From NCBI RefSeq assembly GCF_008728855.1, contig NZ_CP042906.1, positions 3,532,001 through 3,596,000 of the forward strand: a DNA stretch of 64,000 bases, read 5' to 3'. This document shows positions 8,445-18,789 of the stretch, one piece after another. A program made the translations under genes and the position numbers. Origin of the DNA: Hypericibacter terrae (lineage in GTDB: Bacteria > Pseudomonadota > Alphaproteobacteria > Dongiales > Dongiaceae). Position 1 is the stretch's first letter. Every line of letters begins with the position of its first letter. The notes below the pieces were generated by a model. That model made no database searches. It was not told the origin of the DNA and saw nothing but the letters and a program-made list of their open reading frames with translations.

Positions 8445-9614
8445 TCAGCGCCCTCCCTCGACGGCGGCGACGATCTTCTGCGCCGCGTCGGCCAAGGTCG
8501 TCGCCGGGATGATGTTCAAGCCCGACTTGCTCAGGATCTCGCGGCCCAGCTCGACATTGGTGCCTTCGAGACGCACCACCAGCGGCCGGTCGAGCCCGAC
8601 CTCGCGCGCCGCCCCCACGATGCCCGCGGCGATGGCATTGCAGCGCATCATGCCGCCGAACACGTTGACCAGGATTCCCTTCACCTCCGGATCGGAATAG
8701 ATCAGGCGGAAGGCGGTCGCCACGCGCTCCTTGGTGGCGGCGCCGGCGATATCCATGAAGTTGGCGGGGCGCCCGCCATTGAGCTTGATGATGTCCATGG
8801 TCGCCATGGCGAGGCCCGCGCCGTTGACCATGCAGCCGATGTCGCCGGCGAGCTTCACATAGTTGAGGTCGTGACGCTGCGCCTCGCGCTCGAGCGGATC
8901 GTACTCGTCGTCGTCGCGCAGCTCCTCGATGTCGCGATGGCGGAACAGCGCGTTGTCGTCGAAGCTCATCTTGGCGTCGAGCGCCACCAGCTTGTTCGCG
9001 CTGGTCACCACCAGCGGATTGATCTCGATCATGCCGGCATCGAGCTCGACGAAGGCGCGATGCAGCGACAGCAGGAGGCGGACCAGCTTGTGGACCTCGC
9101 GCTCCTTGAGGCCGAGCGCGAAGGCCACCTTGCGCGCATGGAAGCCCTGCATGTCGGCCGCCGGCGGCAACGCCACCCGCACGATCTTCTCCGGCGTCCT
9201 GGCGGCGACCTCCTCGATATCCATGCCGCCCTCGGTCGAGGCGATCACCATGATGCCGCCCGTGCGCCGGTCGATCAGCAGCGCGAGATAGAGCTCGCGC
9301 GCGATGTCGCTGCCCTGCTCGATATAGACGCGCTTGACCTCCTTGCCCTCGGGGCCGGTCTGATGCGTGACGAGGCGCATGCCCAGCATCCGGTCGGCGA
9401 TCGCCACGACCTCCTTGACCGAGCGGCAGATCTTGACGCCACCCGCCTTGCCGCGGCCGCCGGCATGGATCTGCGCCTTGACCACCCAGACAGGACCGTC
9501 GAGCTCCTCGGCCACGGCCTCGGCCTCCTGCGGCGTATGCGCAACGTCGCCGCGCGGTACCGGCACGCCGTAGCGACGCAGCAACTGCTTGGCCTGATAT
9601 TCGTGGATGTTCAT
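8445..9614 (-). CDS. sucC: Succinyl-CoA (or malate-CoA) ligase, beta subunit
   Basis: The start at 9614 ([12 protein letters not shown]) matches the conserved SucC/MtkA N-terminus and has AGGGGA eight bases upstream. The protein has 389 residues: an ATP-grasp domain ([33 protein letters not shown]) followed by the ligase-CoA domain ([34 protein letters not shown]). It forms the nucleotide-binding half of the heterodimer with the downstream alpha subunit. Several normally fixed positions differ, for example [10 protein letters not shown] where SucC usually reads LDVGGGA. The choice between succinate and malate as substrate therefore cannot be made by eye. Confidence 0.85.
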   Translation of the reverse strand: MNIHEYQAKQLLRRYGVPVPRGDVAHTPQEAEAVAEELDGPVWVVKAQIHAGGRGKAGGVKICRSVKEVVAIADRMLGMRLVTHQTGPEGKEVKRVYIEQGSDIARELYLALLIDRRTGGIMVIASTEGGMDIEEVAARTPEKIVRVALPPAADMQGFHARKVAFALGLKEREVHKLVRLLLSLHRAFVELDAGMIEINPLVVTSANKLVALDAKMSFDDNALFRHRDIEELRDDDEYDPLEREAQRHDLNYVKLAGDIGCMVNGAGLAMATMDIIKLNGGRPANFMDIAGAATKERVATAFRLIYSDPEVKGILVNVFGGMMRCNAIAAGIVGAAREVGLDRPLVVRLEGTNVELGREILSKSGLNIIPATTLADAAQKIVAAVEGGR

Positions 9615-9907
9615 GGCGCGGTTCCCCTTGCTCGGCGTGACGTCCAGCAATATCGGCGGAACCTGCGTGTCTGCAGGTCGGCGCCGTCTCGGCGGTTCAG
9701 CGATGTCATGGGAAACCCCCGGATCTCTGTCAGGGGCACTCGTGGGATCGATGCTATGCGAGAGCGTTGCGCCGCGGCATCGGACATTGCGACGCAGGCG
9801 AGACTGCGCGCGACAGGGCCGGGAGCTGTCGGATATCGTTTACCCTAGGACGAAATGTCGACCCGATCACCGCGCCGATGCGGGCGAAAGTGCTGCGGCT
9901 TCGGTGC

Positions 9908-12115
9908 TCAGGAGGCCGGCGGGATCGGCGCGAAAGGCGCGGATTCCATCGGATCGCGATCCGCGACCACGATGGGCGACGGCGGCTTGTTGGCCTCGTG
10001 GAGATTCCAGATGCCGATCAGGGCCGCCTCGAGATTGCGCACGAAACGGTCCGTGTCGAACAAGGGCCAGCGCATGCGACGCTCCGCCAGCGTGCGCCTG
10101 ATGCCCCGCAACCGCGCCGGGTCGCGCACGAGTTCCAGCACCAGCGCTTCATAGCGCTCGAGATTGTGGGCGATCAGCTCCTGCAGGCCGAGATTGGTCA
10201 GCAGGCTGGCGGAGACCCGATTGGCGAAATGGGTGCCCGAAAATCCCACAACCGGCACGCCCGCCCAGAGCGCGTCGCTGGAGGTCGTATGGCCGTTATA
10301 GATGAGCGTGTCGAGCGCCAGATCGGCGAGCGCCAGGCGCGCCAGATGCTGATCCTTGGGCAGCTTGCCGTCGAACAGCAGCCGCTCGGGCGCGACACCC
10401 CGCGCCACCGCCTCGCGCTTGAGATTCTCCTCGGCCTGCGCATTGGAGCGCAGCAGCCACAACACCGAGCCCGGCACCGCCTTCAGCAGGCGCATCCACA
10501 GATCGAACATTTTCGGCTCGATCTTGTAGGTGTTGTTGAAGCAGCAGAACACGAATCCGTTCTCGGGCAGATGGAAGTCGGCGCGCCGGAAGGTCTTGGC
10601 CGAGATCGCCTGACCGGAATCGTTGATCTGATAGGAATGCGGCATCCAGATCAGCCGTTCCGAGAACGACGTGGCCTGGGACTGCGGCAGGACGGTCTGA
10701 TCGACGATCGCATAATCGAAGAAACCGGCGCCGGTCGAGCCCGGAAAACCCAGCCAGCTCACCTGCAGCGGTGCCGGACGAAGGGCCGGGATGTCGAGGC
10801 GGTGCCCCGCCACATAGCCCGTGATCTCGATCAGGATATCGACACCGTCCTCATAGATCCGCCGCGCACCGGCCGCGGTACCCGTGCTGCGCAGATCGAC
10901 GAAGAGATCGCAGCTGGCGGCGATATGGCTGCGATAGACGCTGCCGTCATCCGGACCGTAGGAATAGCCGATCACCCGGAACCGGCTGCGGTCATGACGC
11001 TGGAACAAGCCGCGCACGAGATGGGCCACCGGATGATTGCGGAAGTCGCCGCTGAGATAGCCGATGGTAAGTTTCTTGCGCGGGCCCCGCCGCCGGTCAT
11101 GGGGGAAATGCATGTTGAGGCTCGCCATGCTGGCGAGCAGATCCTTCGACGCGGCACGGGCGACTCGCAGATTGCGCACCGGGTCGGCCGAGCGGACGAT
11201 CGACAGCAGCGGCGTTTCGCCGGATTTGGTCCCCCGCATCAGCGCGGGTCCGGTCAATTGATCGAGCTTCGCCTCCAGCGCCGGCAGGTCGCGCCAGTCG
11301 CACACATGCTGGAGATAATGAATGAGGTTGCCCAGCGCCTCGGGATAGTTGGGCCGCAGCTCGAGCGCCCGGCGCGCCGACGCGATGGCGCCGGGCAGAT
11401 CGCCCACATCCTTCAGGGCCGCCGCCAGCCGGCTATGCCCCTCGGCCATGCCGGGGTCGACGGCGATCGCCTTCTTGTAGCAGGCCGTGGCGGCCTCGAT
11501 CTGACCGCGGCTCTGATAGATCAGGCCGAGATTTGTCTGCGCGGACACATTCCGCGGGTCGATGGCGATCGCACGCGTGAAATAGGTGGCGGCTTCCTCG
11601 AGCCGTCCTTGTCGCGCCAGCATCGCGCCCAGGTTCTGTTGCGCCTGGGCGTCGCCCGGATTCTTCGTGACGGCCTTCTGCATCAATTCCAGGGCTTCGG
11701 AAAAGCGGCCGAGTCTCAGCCGCAGCACCGCGCCCGCATGCAGGGTCTCGAAGTCCTCGGCCCGTGCAGCAAGCATCGGTTCGAGAATGGCGCCGGCGGC
11801 TTCGAGATTACCGGCCTGTAACTCGTCGACGGCCGTCTTGATCCGCTGCGCATGCTCGGCCTCGGGACTGCCCGGTGCGACCATCACGGCGGCGACGGCG
11901 GGCGCCGACGTGATGAGCTCGAGGCCGAGCTGCGCCGCATCGGCGGGATTGCGCCTTCCGGCTGTCGGTCGCATGCGCACCGGCGCGGACGCCGCCTCCG
12001 ATGCGGCGTCCGGCATGCGCGCGGCGGCCTTTGCCGCGGGCTTGCGGACCGACTTTTGGGCTGCAGGCGCTTTACCGGCCTTCTTCGCGCCTCGTTTGCG
12101 CTTGTCGGTGGTCAT
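9908..12115 (-). CDS. TPR protein with O-GlcNAc-transferase (SPINDLY/GT41) domain
   Basis: The ATG at 12115 is chosen because GAGGGATT precedes it; a GTG 16 codons upstream lacks such a site. After a basic Lys/Ala-rich N-terminus (residues 1-60), TPR units occupy roughly 90-265. The C-terminal half is a GT41 catalytic domain with YLSGDFRNHPVAHL, WLGFPGSTGAGFFDY, SERLIWMPHSYQIND and FNNTYKIEP. Bacterial members transfer a sugar from a nucleotide donor to protein or glycan acceptors, often flagellin or surface components. It is divergent from the dTDP-rhamnose operon, with the promoters sharing about 160 bases, which suggests a joint role in glycosylation. Confidence 0.88.
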   Translation of the reverse strand: MTTDKRKRGAKKAGKAPAAQKSVRKPAAKAAARMPDAASEAASAPVRMRPTAGRRNPADAAQLGLELITSAPAVAAVMVAPGSPEAEHAQRIKTAVDELQAGNLEAAGAILEPMLAARAEDFETLHAGAVLRLRLGRFSEALELMQKAVTKNPGDAQAQQNLGAMLARQGRLEEAATYFTRAIAIDPRNVSAQTNLGLIYQSRGQIEAATACYKKAIAVDPGMAEGHSRLAAALKDVGDLPGAIASARRALELRPNYPEALGNLIHYLQHVCDWRDLPALEAKLDQLTGPALMRGTKSGETPLLSIVRSADPVRNLRVARAASKDLLASMASLNMHFPHDRRRGPRKKLTIGYLSGDFRNHPVAHLVRGLFQRHDRSRFRVIGYSYGPDDGSVYRSHIAASCDLFVDLRSTGTAAGARRIYEDGVDILIEITGYVAGHRLDIPALRPAPLQVSWLGFPGSTGAGFFDYAIVDQTVLPQSQATSFSERLIWMPHSYQINDSGQAISAKTFRRADFHLPENGFVFCCFNNTYKIEPKMFDLWMRLLKAVPGSVLWLLRSNAQAEENLKREAVARGVAPERLLFDGKLPKDQHLARLALADLALDTLIYNGHTTSSDALWAGVPVVGFSGTHFANRVSASLLTNLGLQELIAHNLERYEALVLELVRDPARLRGIRRTLAERRMRWPLFDTDRFVRNLEAALIGIWNLHEANKPPSPIVVADRDPMESAPFAPIPPAS

Positions 12116-12188
12116 AATCCCTCGAGCCTGGGCCGCTTCGGCTGCGGGTCCCGTCGCCGGCACGCGTCAGACAAGATGACCCTCGAAC

Positions 12189-12217
12189 TTGCCGTTGGGC
12201 CGGCACGCCATGCTAAT
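12189..12217 (+). promoter_or_regulatory. Possible promoter of the rfbCBDA operon
   Basis: TTGCCG and GCTAAT are separated by 17 bases, about 57 bases upstream of the rfbC start, in the divergent intergenic region. The match to a housekeeping promoter is fair only. Confidence 0.35.
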
Positions 12218-12273
12218 GTCGGGCGGGCGTTCTCGCCACCCCATGCTTCTTAACCCCAATCGAACCCGAGTCG

Positions 12274-12837
12274 ATGCAAATCGAAGATACAGCGATCTCC
12301 GGCGTCAAGATTCTGACCGCGCCCCGCTTTGCCGATCGCCGAGGCTTTTTCGCCGAATGGTTCAACCGCGATAAGCTGAAGCAAGCCGGGCTCGATCTCG
12401 ATTTCTGCCAGGACAATCTCTCGCTCTCGACCCAGGCCGGCACGCTCCGGGGCCTCCATTTCCAGCTCCCGCCGGCCGCCCAGGCCAAGCTCGTGGGCGT
12501 GATTCGGGGCCGGATCTTCGACGTGGCCGTCGATCTGCGCCGCGGATCGCCGACCTATCGCCAGCATGTCGCCGCCGAGCTGAGCGGCGATCGCGGCAAC
12601 CAGATGCTGGTCCCGGCGGGCTTCGCCCACGGCTTCTGCACGCTCGAGCCCGACAGCCTGGTCTTCTACAAGGTGTCGACTCCCTACTCGGCCCCCCATG
12701 ATTCTGGCATCAATTGGAACGATCCAAGCCTCGGAATCGACTGGCCCGTTAAGGAAGCTTCAGCGGTCTTGTCGGAAAAAGATGCAAAACTGCCCTTTCT
12801 CGCGGATACGGACCTCCCGTTTCGCTATACCGACTGA
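12274..12837 (+). CDS. rfbC: dTDP-4-dehydrorhamnose 3,5-epimerase
   Basis: The 187-residue length and motifs fit RmlC/RfbC: RGFFAEWF near 25-32, QDNLSLS, TLRGLHFQ with the catalytic histidine at about 62, RGRIFDVAVDLR, and VPAGFAHGF. The VFYKVSTPY segment carries the active-site tyrosine. The enzyme epimerises C3 and C5 of dTDP-4-dehydro-6-deoxyglucose, the third step to dTDP-L-rhamnose. It is the first gene of an rfbC-B-D-A cluster on one strand. Confidence 0.95.
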   Translation: MQIEDTAISGVKILTAPRFADRRGFFAEWFNRDKLKQAGLDLDFCQDNLSLSTQAGTLRGLHFQLPPAAQAKLVGVIRGRIFDVAVDLRRGSPTYRQHVAAELSGDRGNQMLVPAGFAHGFCTLEPDSLVFYKVSTPYSAPHDSGINWNDPSLGIDWPVKEASAVLSEKDAKLPFLADTDLPFRYTD

Positions 12838-12953
12838 GCCTGACCGCGCTCGCCGCGAATATTCCCGCGCGAGCCATTTCGATTTCGTTACCGATGGAAT
12901 TACCGGCGGACCGATAACGGACGGCGACAATTGAGCGTGAGAGGCCATCGAGC

Positions 12954-14045
12954 ATGACGGGGATGCGGATCATCGTTACCGGAGGCGCCGGCTTCATCGG
13001 GTCCGCGCTGTGCCGCTATCTGGTCCACGAGACCAATGCCGACCTGCTGGTGGTGGACAAGCTCACCTATGCGGCCAACCTGGAATCGCTGAGCGACGTG
13101 CGCGACAGCGCGCGGTTCCGGCTGCTGAAGGCCGACATCTGCGACGCCGCCTCGATGGAGTCCGCCTTTCGCCAACATCGCCCCGACGCGATCATGCATC
13201 TGGCGGCCGAGTCCCATGTCGACCGTTCGATCGACGGTCCCGCTCCCTTCATCGACACCAATATCCGCGGCACCTATGTCCTGCTCGAGACCGCCCGGCG
13301 CTACTGGCGCGAGCTGGAGGAGCCGAAGCGGGCCCGATTCCGTTTCCACAACGTCTCGACCGACGAGGTCTATGGATCGCTGGGAGCGGAGGGTCTGTTC
13401 GAGGAGGAGTCGCCCTATCAGCCCAACTCGCCCTATTCCGCCAGCAAGGCCGCGGCCGATCATCTGGCCCGAGCCTGGCACCACACCTACGGGCTGCCGG
13501 TCGTCATCAGCAACTGCTCCAATAATTACGGACCCTGCCAGTTCCCGGAGAAGCTCATCCCCCTGATGATCATCAACGCGCTCGAGGGCAAGAAGCTGCC
13601 GGTCTATGGCAAGGGCGAGAATCGGCGCGACTGGCTCTATGTCGAGGACCATGCCCGCGCCCTCTGGCTGGTGGTGACGCGAGGCCGGACCGGCGAGAAA
13701 TACAATGTCGGCGGCGATGCCGAATGGAAGAATATCGACGTGGTGCGCAAGCTCTGCGCCATTCTCGATCGCCTGGTGCCGGGCCGGCGCCATGAGGAGC
13801 TGATCGAGTTCGTCTCCGACCGCCCGGGCCACGACATGCGCTATGCGATCGACGCCACCAAGATCAAGCAGGAGCTCGGCTGGCGGGCGCGCGAGAATTT
13901 CGACAGCGGTCTCGAAAAGACCGTGCGCTGGTATCTCGACAATCGCCGCTGGTGGGAGCGGATCCGCTCGGGCGTCTATCGCGGCGAAAGGCTGGGCCTC
14001 ACTTCCGAAACCGACCAGCCGGCCGGCCTGATCCCCCAGAGCTGA
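12954..14045 (+). CDS. rfbB: dTDP-glucose 4,6-dehydratase
   Basis: This 363-residue extended short-chain dehydrogenase has TGGAGFIG at residues 9-16 for NAD binding, [11 protein letters not shown], the catalytic STDEVYGS triad region, and [10 protein letters not shown] (YxxxK) near 160. It removes water from dTDP-glucose to give dTDP-4-dehydro-6-deoxyglucose. The length is normal. It follows rfbC after 116 bases and precedes rfbD by 18 bases. Confidence 0.95.
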   Translation: MTGMRIIVTGGAGFIGSALCRYLVHETNADLLVVDKLTYAANLESLSDVRDSARFRLLKADICDAASMESAFRQHRPDAIMHLAAESHVDRSIDGPAPFIDTNIRGTYVLLETARRYWRELEEPKRARFRFHNVSTDEVYGSLGAEGLFEEESPYQPNSPYSASKAAADHLARAWHHTYGLPVVISNCSNNYGPCQFPEKLIPLMIINALEGKKLPVYGKGENRRDWLYVEDHARALWLVVTRGRTGEKYNVGGDAEWKNIDVVRKLCAILDRLVPGRRHEELIEFVSDRPGHDMRYAIDATKIKQELGWRARENFDSGLEKTVRWYLDNRRWWERIRSGVYRGERLGLTSETDQPAGLIPQS

Positions 14046-14063
14046 GCGGGTCGGACGCTTCTC

Positions 14064-14972
14064 ATGGCCCAGCGCATCCTGGTCGCCGGACGTTCGGGGC
14101 AGATCGCGCGCGCGCTGGCGAGCGCGCCCCTGCCGGGCGGCTTTGCGCTCGAATGCCGCGGGCGCGACAGCCTGGACCTCATGGACCCGGCGCGGACGAT
14201 CCGGGAAGTGGCGCGGAGCGGCGCCGATATCGTGATCAACGCTGCGGCCTACACCGCGGTCGACAAGGCCGAGTCGGAACCCGACCTCGCCTATCGGCTC
14301 AATCGCGACGGTGCCGCGGCCCTGGCCGAGGGCGCCGCTGACTGCGGCGCTGCCCTGATCCACATCTCGACCGACTATGTGTTCGACGGCACCAAGCCGA
14401 CGCCCTACCGCGAGGAGGATCCGGTCGGACCGGTGTCGGTTTATGGCGCCAGCAAGGAAGCTGGGGAACGCGCCGTGCGGGAACGGATCGAGCGCCATGT
14501 GATCCTGCGCACCGCCTGGGTCTACAGCCCCTTCGGCGAGGGCAGCTTCGTCAGGACCATGCTGCGATTGGGCGCCGAGCGGACGGAACTGAGGATCATC
14601 GACGATCAGCACGGCTCGCCGACCGCCGCGGCCGATGCGGCGCGCGCGATCGTCGAGATCGCCGCCGCGCTCGCCGCGGGCAAGAGCGACGGCCATGGCA
14701 CCTTCCATTTCTGCAATACCGGCTCGACGACGCGATTCGGCCAGGCGAAATTCATCTTCGACTGGCTCGCCGCCCATGGGCACAAGGTGCCCCGCCTGAC
14801 GCCCATCCCCACCAGCGCCTACCCCTTGCCGGCGCGCCGCCCGGCCAATGCCGTGCTGGATTGCGGACGCATCGGCGCGGTTTACGGTATCCTGCCGAGC
14901 GCCTGGGAAACGAGCATGGCGGAATGCCTCTCCGAGATCATGGCCGCGGGCGGAACGAAGGATCTGATATGA
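14064..14972 (+). CDS. rfbD: dTDP-4-dehydrorhamnose reductase
   Basis: The 302-residue protein has the glycine-rich NADPH start [40 protein letters not shown] and YGASKEAGE (YxxxK), all classical for RmlD. It carries out the last step to dTDP-L-rhamnose. Its stop overlaps the rfbA start (ATGA), so the two are translationally coupled. Confidence 0.95.
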   Translation: MAQRILVAGRSGQIARALASAPLPGGFALECRGRDSLDLMDPARTIREVARSGADIVINAAAYTAVDKAESEPDLAYRLNRDGAAALAEGAADCGAALIHISTDYVFDGTKPTPYREEDPVGPVSVYGASKEAGERAVRERIERHVILRTAWVYSPFGEGSFVRTMLRLGAERTELRIIDDQHGSPTAAADAARAIVEIAAALAAGKSDGHGTFHFCNTGSTTRFGQAKFIFDWLAAHGHKVPRLTPIPTSAYPLPARRPANAVLDCGRIGAVYGILPSAWETSMAECLSEIMAAGGTKDLI

Positions 14973-15850
14973 CGCGAAAAGGCATCATCCTGGCCGGCGG
15001 CAGCGGGACGCGGCTCTATCCCGTCACCCACGCCATCAGCAAGCAGCTGCTGCCGATCTACGACAAGCCGATGGTCTATTACCCGCTGGCGACCCTCATG
15101 CATGCGGGCATCCGCGAAATCCTGCTCATCAGCACGCCGCGCGACCTGCCGGGCTTCCGCGCCCTGTTCGGCAATGGCGCGCGCTGGGGCCTCGATATCA
15201 GCTATGCCGAGCAGCCGCGCCCCGAAGGGCTGGCGCAGGCCTTCCTCATCGGCGCCGATTTCGTCGGCGAGAGCCCGAGCGCGCTGGTGCTGGGCGACAA
15301 TCTCTTCTTCGGCCATGGCCTGACCGAGTTGCTGGAACATGCCAACGCACGCGACCAGGGCGCCACCGTCTTCGCCTATTGGGTCGACGACCCGGAACGC
15401 TACGGCGTGGTCGAGTTCGACGCCCATGGCAGCGCCCAGTCGATCGTCGAGAAGCCCAAGCAGACCCGTTCCAACTGGGCGGTGACCGGGCTCTATTTCT
15501 ACGATCCGGCGGTGGTCGAGATCGCGCGCCGCATCCGCCCCTCGGCGCGCGGCGAGCTGGAGATCACCGACGTCAACGGCGCCTATCTGACCGCCGGACG
15601 GCTTCATGTCGAGAAGATGGGGCGGGGCTATGCCTGGCTCGACACCGGCACCCATGATTCGCTGATCGAGGCGGCGAGCTTCGTGCGCATCATGGAGCAG
15701 CGCCAAGGTCTCAAGATCGCCTGCATCGAGGAGATCGCCTATCGCAAGGGCTTCATCGACAAGCGGCAGTTGCTGAAGCTCGCGGGCGAGTTGAAGAACA
15801 CGAAATATGGCCGCTACCTCGAGATCGTCGCCGCCGAGGAGATGCCTTGA
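14969..15850 (+). CDS. rfbA: Glucose-1-phosphate thymidylyltransferase
   Basis: The start at 14969 ([11 protein letters not shown]) overlaps the rfbD stop and gives a 293-residue protein of normal RmlA length. Signature motifs are [11 protein letters not shown] (nucleotide binding), [26 protein letters not shown], and the ELEITDVN / [10 protein letters not shown] segments. It makes dTDP-glucose from glucose-1-phosphate and dTTP, the entry step of the pathway, and is often feedback-inhibited by dTDP-rhamnose. The following gene starts inside its stop codon. Confidence 0.95.
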   Translation: MTRKGIILAGGSGTRLYPVTHAISKQLLPIYDKPMVYYPLATLMHAGIREILLISTPRDLPGFRALFGNGARWGLDISYAEQPRPEGLAQAFLIGADFVGESPSALVLGDNLFFGHGLTELLEHANARDQGATVFAYWVDDPERYGVVEFDAHGSAQSIVEKPKQTRSNWAVTGLYFYDPAVVEIARRIRPSARGELEITDVNGAYLTAGRLHVEKMGRGYAWLDTGTHDSLIEAASFVRIMEQRQGLKIACIEEIAYRKGFIDKRQLLKLAGELKNTKYGRYLEIVAAEEMP

Positions 15851-16347
15851 TGCGCCGCGCGAGAACCGCCGTCGCGGCCCTCTGTCTGGCCGGCGCGATT
15901 GCCATCGCAGGCGCCGCCCAGGCCGGCTATGACGAGGGCATGGCCTATTACCAGAAGGGCGACTATTTCCGCGCCCTTTCGGAGCTGAAGCCCGAAGCTG
16001 AGAAGGGCAATGCGCTGGCCCAGGTGCAGGTCGCCGGCATCTATCAATATGGCCTGGTCGGCGCCGCCAATTACGGCGAGGCCCTGAAGTGGTATCGCAA
16101 AGCGGCCGCGAAGAGCAATCCCGATGCGATGCTCGGCCTCGGCGTGATGTATCAGCTCGGCCAGGGCGTGCCCAAGGATCAGGTTGAAGCCGTCAAATGG
16201 CTGACCCTCGCCTCGACCCGCTTTGCCCAGGGGCCCGACCGCAGCCGGATCCTGATGGCGATCGACGCGATGCGACAGCAGATGAGCAACGAGCAGCTCG
16301 ACATGGCGCAGCATCTGATCGACGCCTGGAAGCCTGGCGAGCCTTAG
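15850..16347 (+). CDS. Periplasmic Sel1/TPR-repeat protein
   Basis: The ATG overlaps the rfbA stop (TGATG), so this 165-residue protein is co-translated with the rhamnose genes. A Sec signal peptide is clear: a basic start, a hydrophobic core, and cleavage after AQA near residue 25. Three Sel1-like units follow (for example DYFRALSELKPEAEKGNALAQ and EALKWYRKAAAKSNPDAMLG, then VEAVKWLTLAS). Such proteins are adaptors in envelope complexes. Its fusion to the operon hints at a role in rhamnose-polysaccharide assembly, but no direct evidence is seen. Confidence 0.8.
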   Translation: MRRARTAVAALCLAGAIAIAGAAQAGYDEGMAYYQKGDYFRALSELKPEAEKGNALAQVQVAGIYQYGLVGAANYGEALKWYRKAAAKSNPDAMLGLGVMYQLGQGVPKDQVEAVKWLTLASTRFAQGPDRSRILMAIDAMRQQMSNEQLDMAQHLIDAWKPGEP

Positions 16348-16372
16348 AGGGTCGCAAGCCCGCGACGCAGGA

Positions 16373-17005
16373 TCAGCCCGGACGGCGCGTCAGCGCCAGC
16401 GACAATCCCAGCAGGCACATGATGCCGCCGGCCGTCTGGCGCAGGCGGCGGACGATCTGAGGCCGGCGCAGCAGCCTCGACCGCAGCGATGTCGCGCCCT
16501 GCACCACGACGGCGTCCACGGCCGTGTTCAGAAGCACCGAGATCAGCCCCAGCGCCGCGAACTGCAGCGCAACGCCGCCGCGATGCGGATCCACGAATTG
16601 CGGAATGAAGGCCAGGAAGAACGCCGCGGTCTTGGGATTGAGCGCCTCGACCAGCACGCCTTCGCGAAAGGCGCGGCGCGCGCCGGAGGGCGCGATGGCG
16701 ACAAGGTCCGGCGCCAGCTTCGCGGCCCGCCAGGTCTTGATGCCGAGATAGATCAGATAGAGCGCGCCCAGGAATTTCAGCAGCGTGAAGGCCTCGGCAC
16801 TCGCCAGCACCAGCGCCGATACGCCGAGTGCCCCCGCCGCGACATGGACGAAGCCGCCAAGACCGGTGCCCAGCACGGAGGCGAAACCCTCGCCACGTCC
16901 GCCGGACAGCGTTCGTGCCGCCACATAGAGAATACCCGGGCCCGGCGTCAGCGCGATGACCAGGGCCGCGACGAGGAAGAAGAGGAAGGAAACGCTGTCG
17001 ATCAT
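16373..17005 (-). CDS. LysE/RhtB-family amino-acid exporter
   Basis: This 210-residue membrane protein has about six hydrophobic segments and the family motifs near the start (ALTPGPGILYVAARTLSGGRGEGF) and in the middle (VEALNPKTAAFFLAFIPQFVDP). Family members export amino acids or homoserine lactones by proton antiport. The substrate cannot be inferred. It is convergent with the Sel1 gene and has no obvious operon partner. Confidence 0.88.
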   Translation of the reverse strand: MIDSVSFLFFLVAALVIALTPGPGILYVAARTLSGGRGEGFASVLGTGLGGFVHVAAGALGVSALVLASAEAFTLLKFLGALYLIYLGIKTWRAAKLAPDLVAIAPSGARRAFREGVLVEALNPKTAAFFLAFIPQFVDPHRGGVALQFAALGLISVLLNTAVDAVVVQGATSLRSRLLRRPQIVRRLRQTAGGIMCLLGLSLALTRRPG

Positions 17006-17043
17006 CTCGGCCTCGCGTTCTGGAAGATCGTGCCGCCGTCAGC

Positions 17044-18789
17044 TCACGCCGAGGGCTTGGTGAAACGCACGAGACCGATCTTCGCCAGCCAGCCCAGGCT
17101 GCGGCGAGCCTGGTTGCGCCGGGGCTCCGGCGCGGTGGCGAGCAGCGTCGCGACCGACGCGGGCGACTTCGCGACCAGTTCCAGCAGCTTCACCAGCTCG
17201 GGCTCGGGCAGCAGCAGGCCCGGCATCAGATTGGCGAGCGGGATGGTCCGCAGTTCCGCCAGATGCTGCCGATTGCCGCCAGCAGCGGCGGTCGCGACCG
17301 TATCGCCATCGACGAATCCGGTTGGATAGGAGGAAAACAAGCTGAAGGGATCGTCGCGCAAGGGATGGGCCGGCCGGTCGGCCTCCGGCACTACGGATTC
17401 CGGGGCGCTGCGGCGCAGCTCGGCCAGCTCCTGCCACAGAGTCTGATAGGCACCGACCACCACGCGCCAGTCGAACTTCGACTGTGCGTTGGCCAGCCCG
17501 GCGGCCCCCATGCGCTTTCGCAGCGCCGGATCCTCGATCAGCTTCAGATAGGACCGGGCGCAGAACTCGACATCGACCGAGATGCTCTGCGCCGTCGTCA
17601 TGCAATAGCGGCCATAGCTGTCGACCGCCGTGGCATAGCGCAGCCCGAGATCGGCGCCGGTTCCCGGCGGCGGCATGAAGGTCGGCGCGGCGAAACCGAC
17701 TTCGCCGTCGACGACCGTGTCGCGATAGCCGTCCCAGTCGCTGACCACGACCGGCAGCCCCGCGGCCTGCGCCTCGATGGGCGTCAGGCCGAAGGTCTCC
17801 TGGATGTTGTCCGAGAGCGAGGTGAAGATGTCGCCCGCATACCAGGCGCTCCAGCGATATTCCGGCTCGCGCGCATCGACATGGTGGTAGCGCACCGAGG
17901 GCATCAGGCGCTGGGCCGACTCGACGAAGATCTTCTCGATCTCGGGCGCGGCGTACCAGCCGGCCTGCAGCAGATGCAGCTTCTTCTTGGTGCGCCGGGC
18001 GGCCGCTTCCAGCGCCAGATACATCGGCAGCGGATTGGCCTTCTCGACATGCGTCAGCCGGCCGACGAAGAGGACGACGACATCATCGGGCGCGATGCCG
18101 AGCTTCTGGCGAAGCGCCTGGCCGTCGCGCTGGCGCTGCGGCGTCGGCGCGAAGCCTTCGCAATCGACGCCCAGCGGAATCGTTGGCAGCTTGAAGGGTG
18201 CCCGCACATCCTTCCCGCCGAAGCGCCGGCTGAGATAGTGGCTCCATTGATCGACCAGCCGCTCGACCATCGTCCGAACCTGGCTCGAGGTGCAGACCAG
18301 CGCGTCCCAAGCCTGGGTGGGGCCCGCGACCGCCTCGGCGAGGCCATCCATCACCACATGCTCGGCCGTGGTGTGGGTGACGCCGCAGACGCTGAAACGG
18401 CGCTGGTCGGCGACGCGCCGCTGCCACGCGAAATAGCCGATATTGGGTCCGGGCCGGTAGAGGCAGCCTGGCTCGCCGACGACCGCGAGATCGAGCGGCG
18501 GCACCAGCGTCACCGGCTTGTCGGCGCCCGCGATCTCCTGGACGCGGCGCGTGAAGTCCTCGAGATCCTGCTGGCGCATGGCGTAGCAATAGAAGCGGTC
18601 GACGCCGCTATGGCGCGCGAAGCCCTTGAGGAAATTCTCGCTGGCCGACATGCGGCCCATCAGCTTGTGCTGGGCCGTGCTGTAATTGCCGCCGGCATAG
18701 ACGAAGGCGGCGTTGGCGGGGCTGTTGGATCCGTGCGTTCGGGCCGCGGGCGAGGCCGCGGCCGAGGTCTTCGGGTCGGAGGGCGTCAT
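17044..18789 (-). CDS. GT4-type glycosyltransferase
   Basis: The start at 18789 is chosen over a TTG 38 codons upstream, whose extension is not protein-like; neither has a strong ribosome site. The 581-residue protein has a GT-B donor domain with FVGRLTHVEKANPLP, DIFTSLSDNIQETFGLTPIEAQAAGLPVVVSDWDGYRD and VGFAAPTF, typical of GT4 retaining enzymes. An N-terminal acceptor domain spans roughly 30-220. The C-terminal 100 residues are an extra helical region outside the usual fold. Its place near the rhamnose genes suggests surface polysaccharide synthesis; donor and acceptor are unknown. Confidence 0.82.
   Translation of the reverse strand: MTPSDPKTSAAASPAARTHGSNSPANAAFVYAGGNYSTAQHKLMGRMSASENFLKGFARHSGVDRFYCYAMRQQDLEDFTRRVQEIAGADKPVTLVPPLDLAVVGEPGCLYRPGPNIGYFAWQRRVADQRRFSVCGVTHTTAEHVVMDGLAEAVAGPTQAWDALVCTSSQVRTMVERLVDQWSHYLSRRFGGKDVRAPFKLPTIPLGVDCEGFAPTPQRQRDGQALRQKLGIAPDDVVVLFVGRLTHVEKANPLPMYLALEAAARRTKKKLHLLQAGWYAAPEIEKIFVESAQRLMPSVRYHHVDAREPEYRWSAWYAGDIFTSLSDNIQETFGLTPIEAQAAGLPVVVSDWDGYRDTVVDGEVGFAAPTFMPPPGTGADLGLRYATAVDSYGRYCMTTAQSISVDVEFCARSYLKLIEDPALRKRMGAAGLANAQSKFDWRVVVGAYQTLWQELAELRRSAPESVVPEADRPAHPLRDDPFSLFSSYPTGFVDGDTVATAAAGGNRQHLAELRTIPLANLMPGLLLPEPELVKLLELVAKSPASVATLLATAPEPRRNQARRSLGWLAKIGLVRFTKPSA

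Noticed and set aside
7629-11821. Plus-strand frames of 739 and 684 codons opposite sucCD and the GT41 gene
   Set aside because: They lie antisense to clearly conserved proteins and consist of Arg/His/Ala-rich sequence typical of GC-rich shadow frames.
12900-14783. Minus-strand 627-codon frame across rfbB and rfbD
   Set aside because: rfbB and rfbD on the plus strand carry full family motifs; the antisense frame has none.
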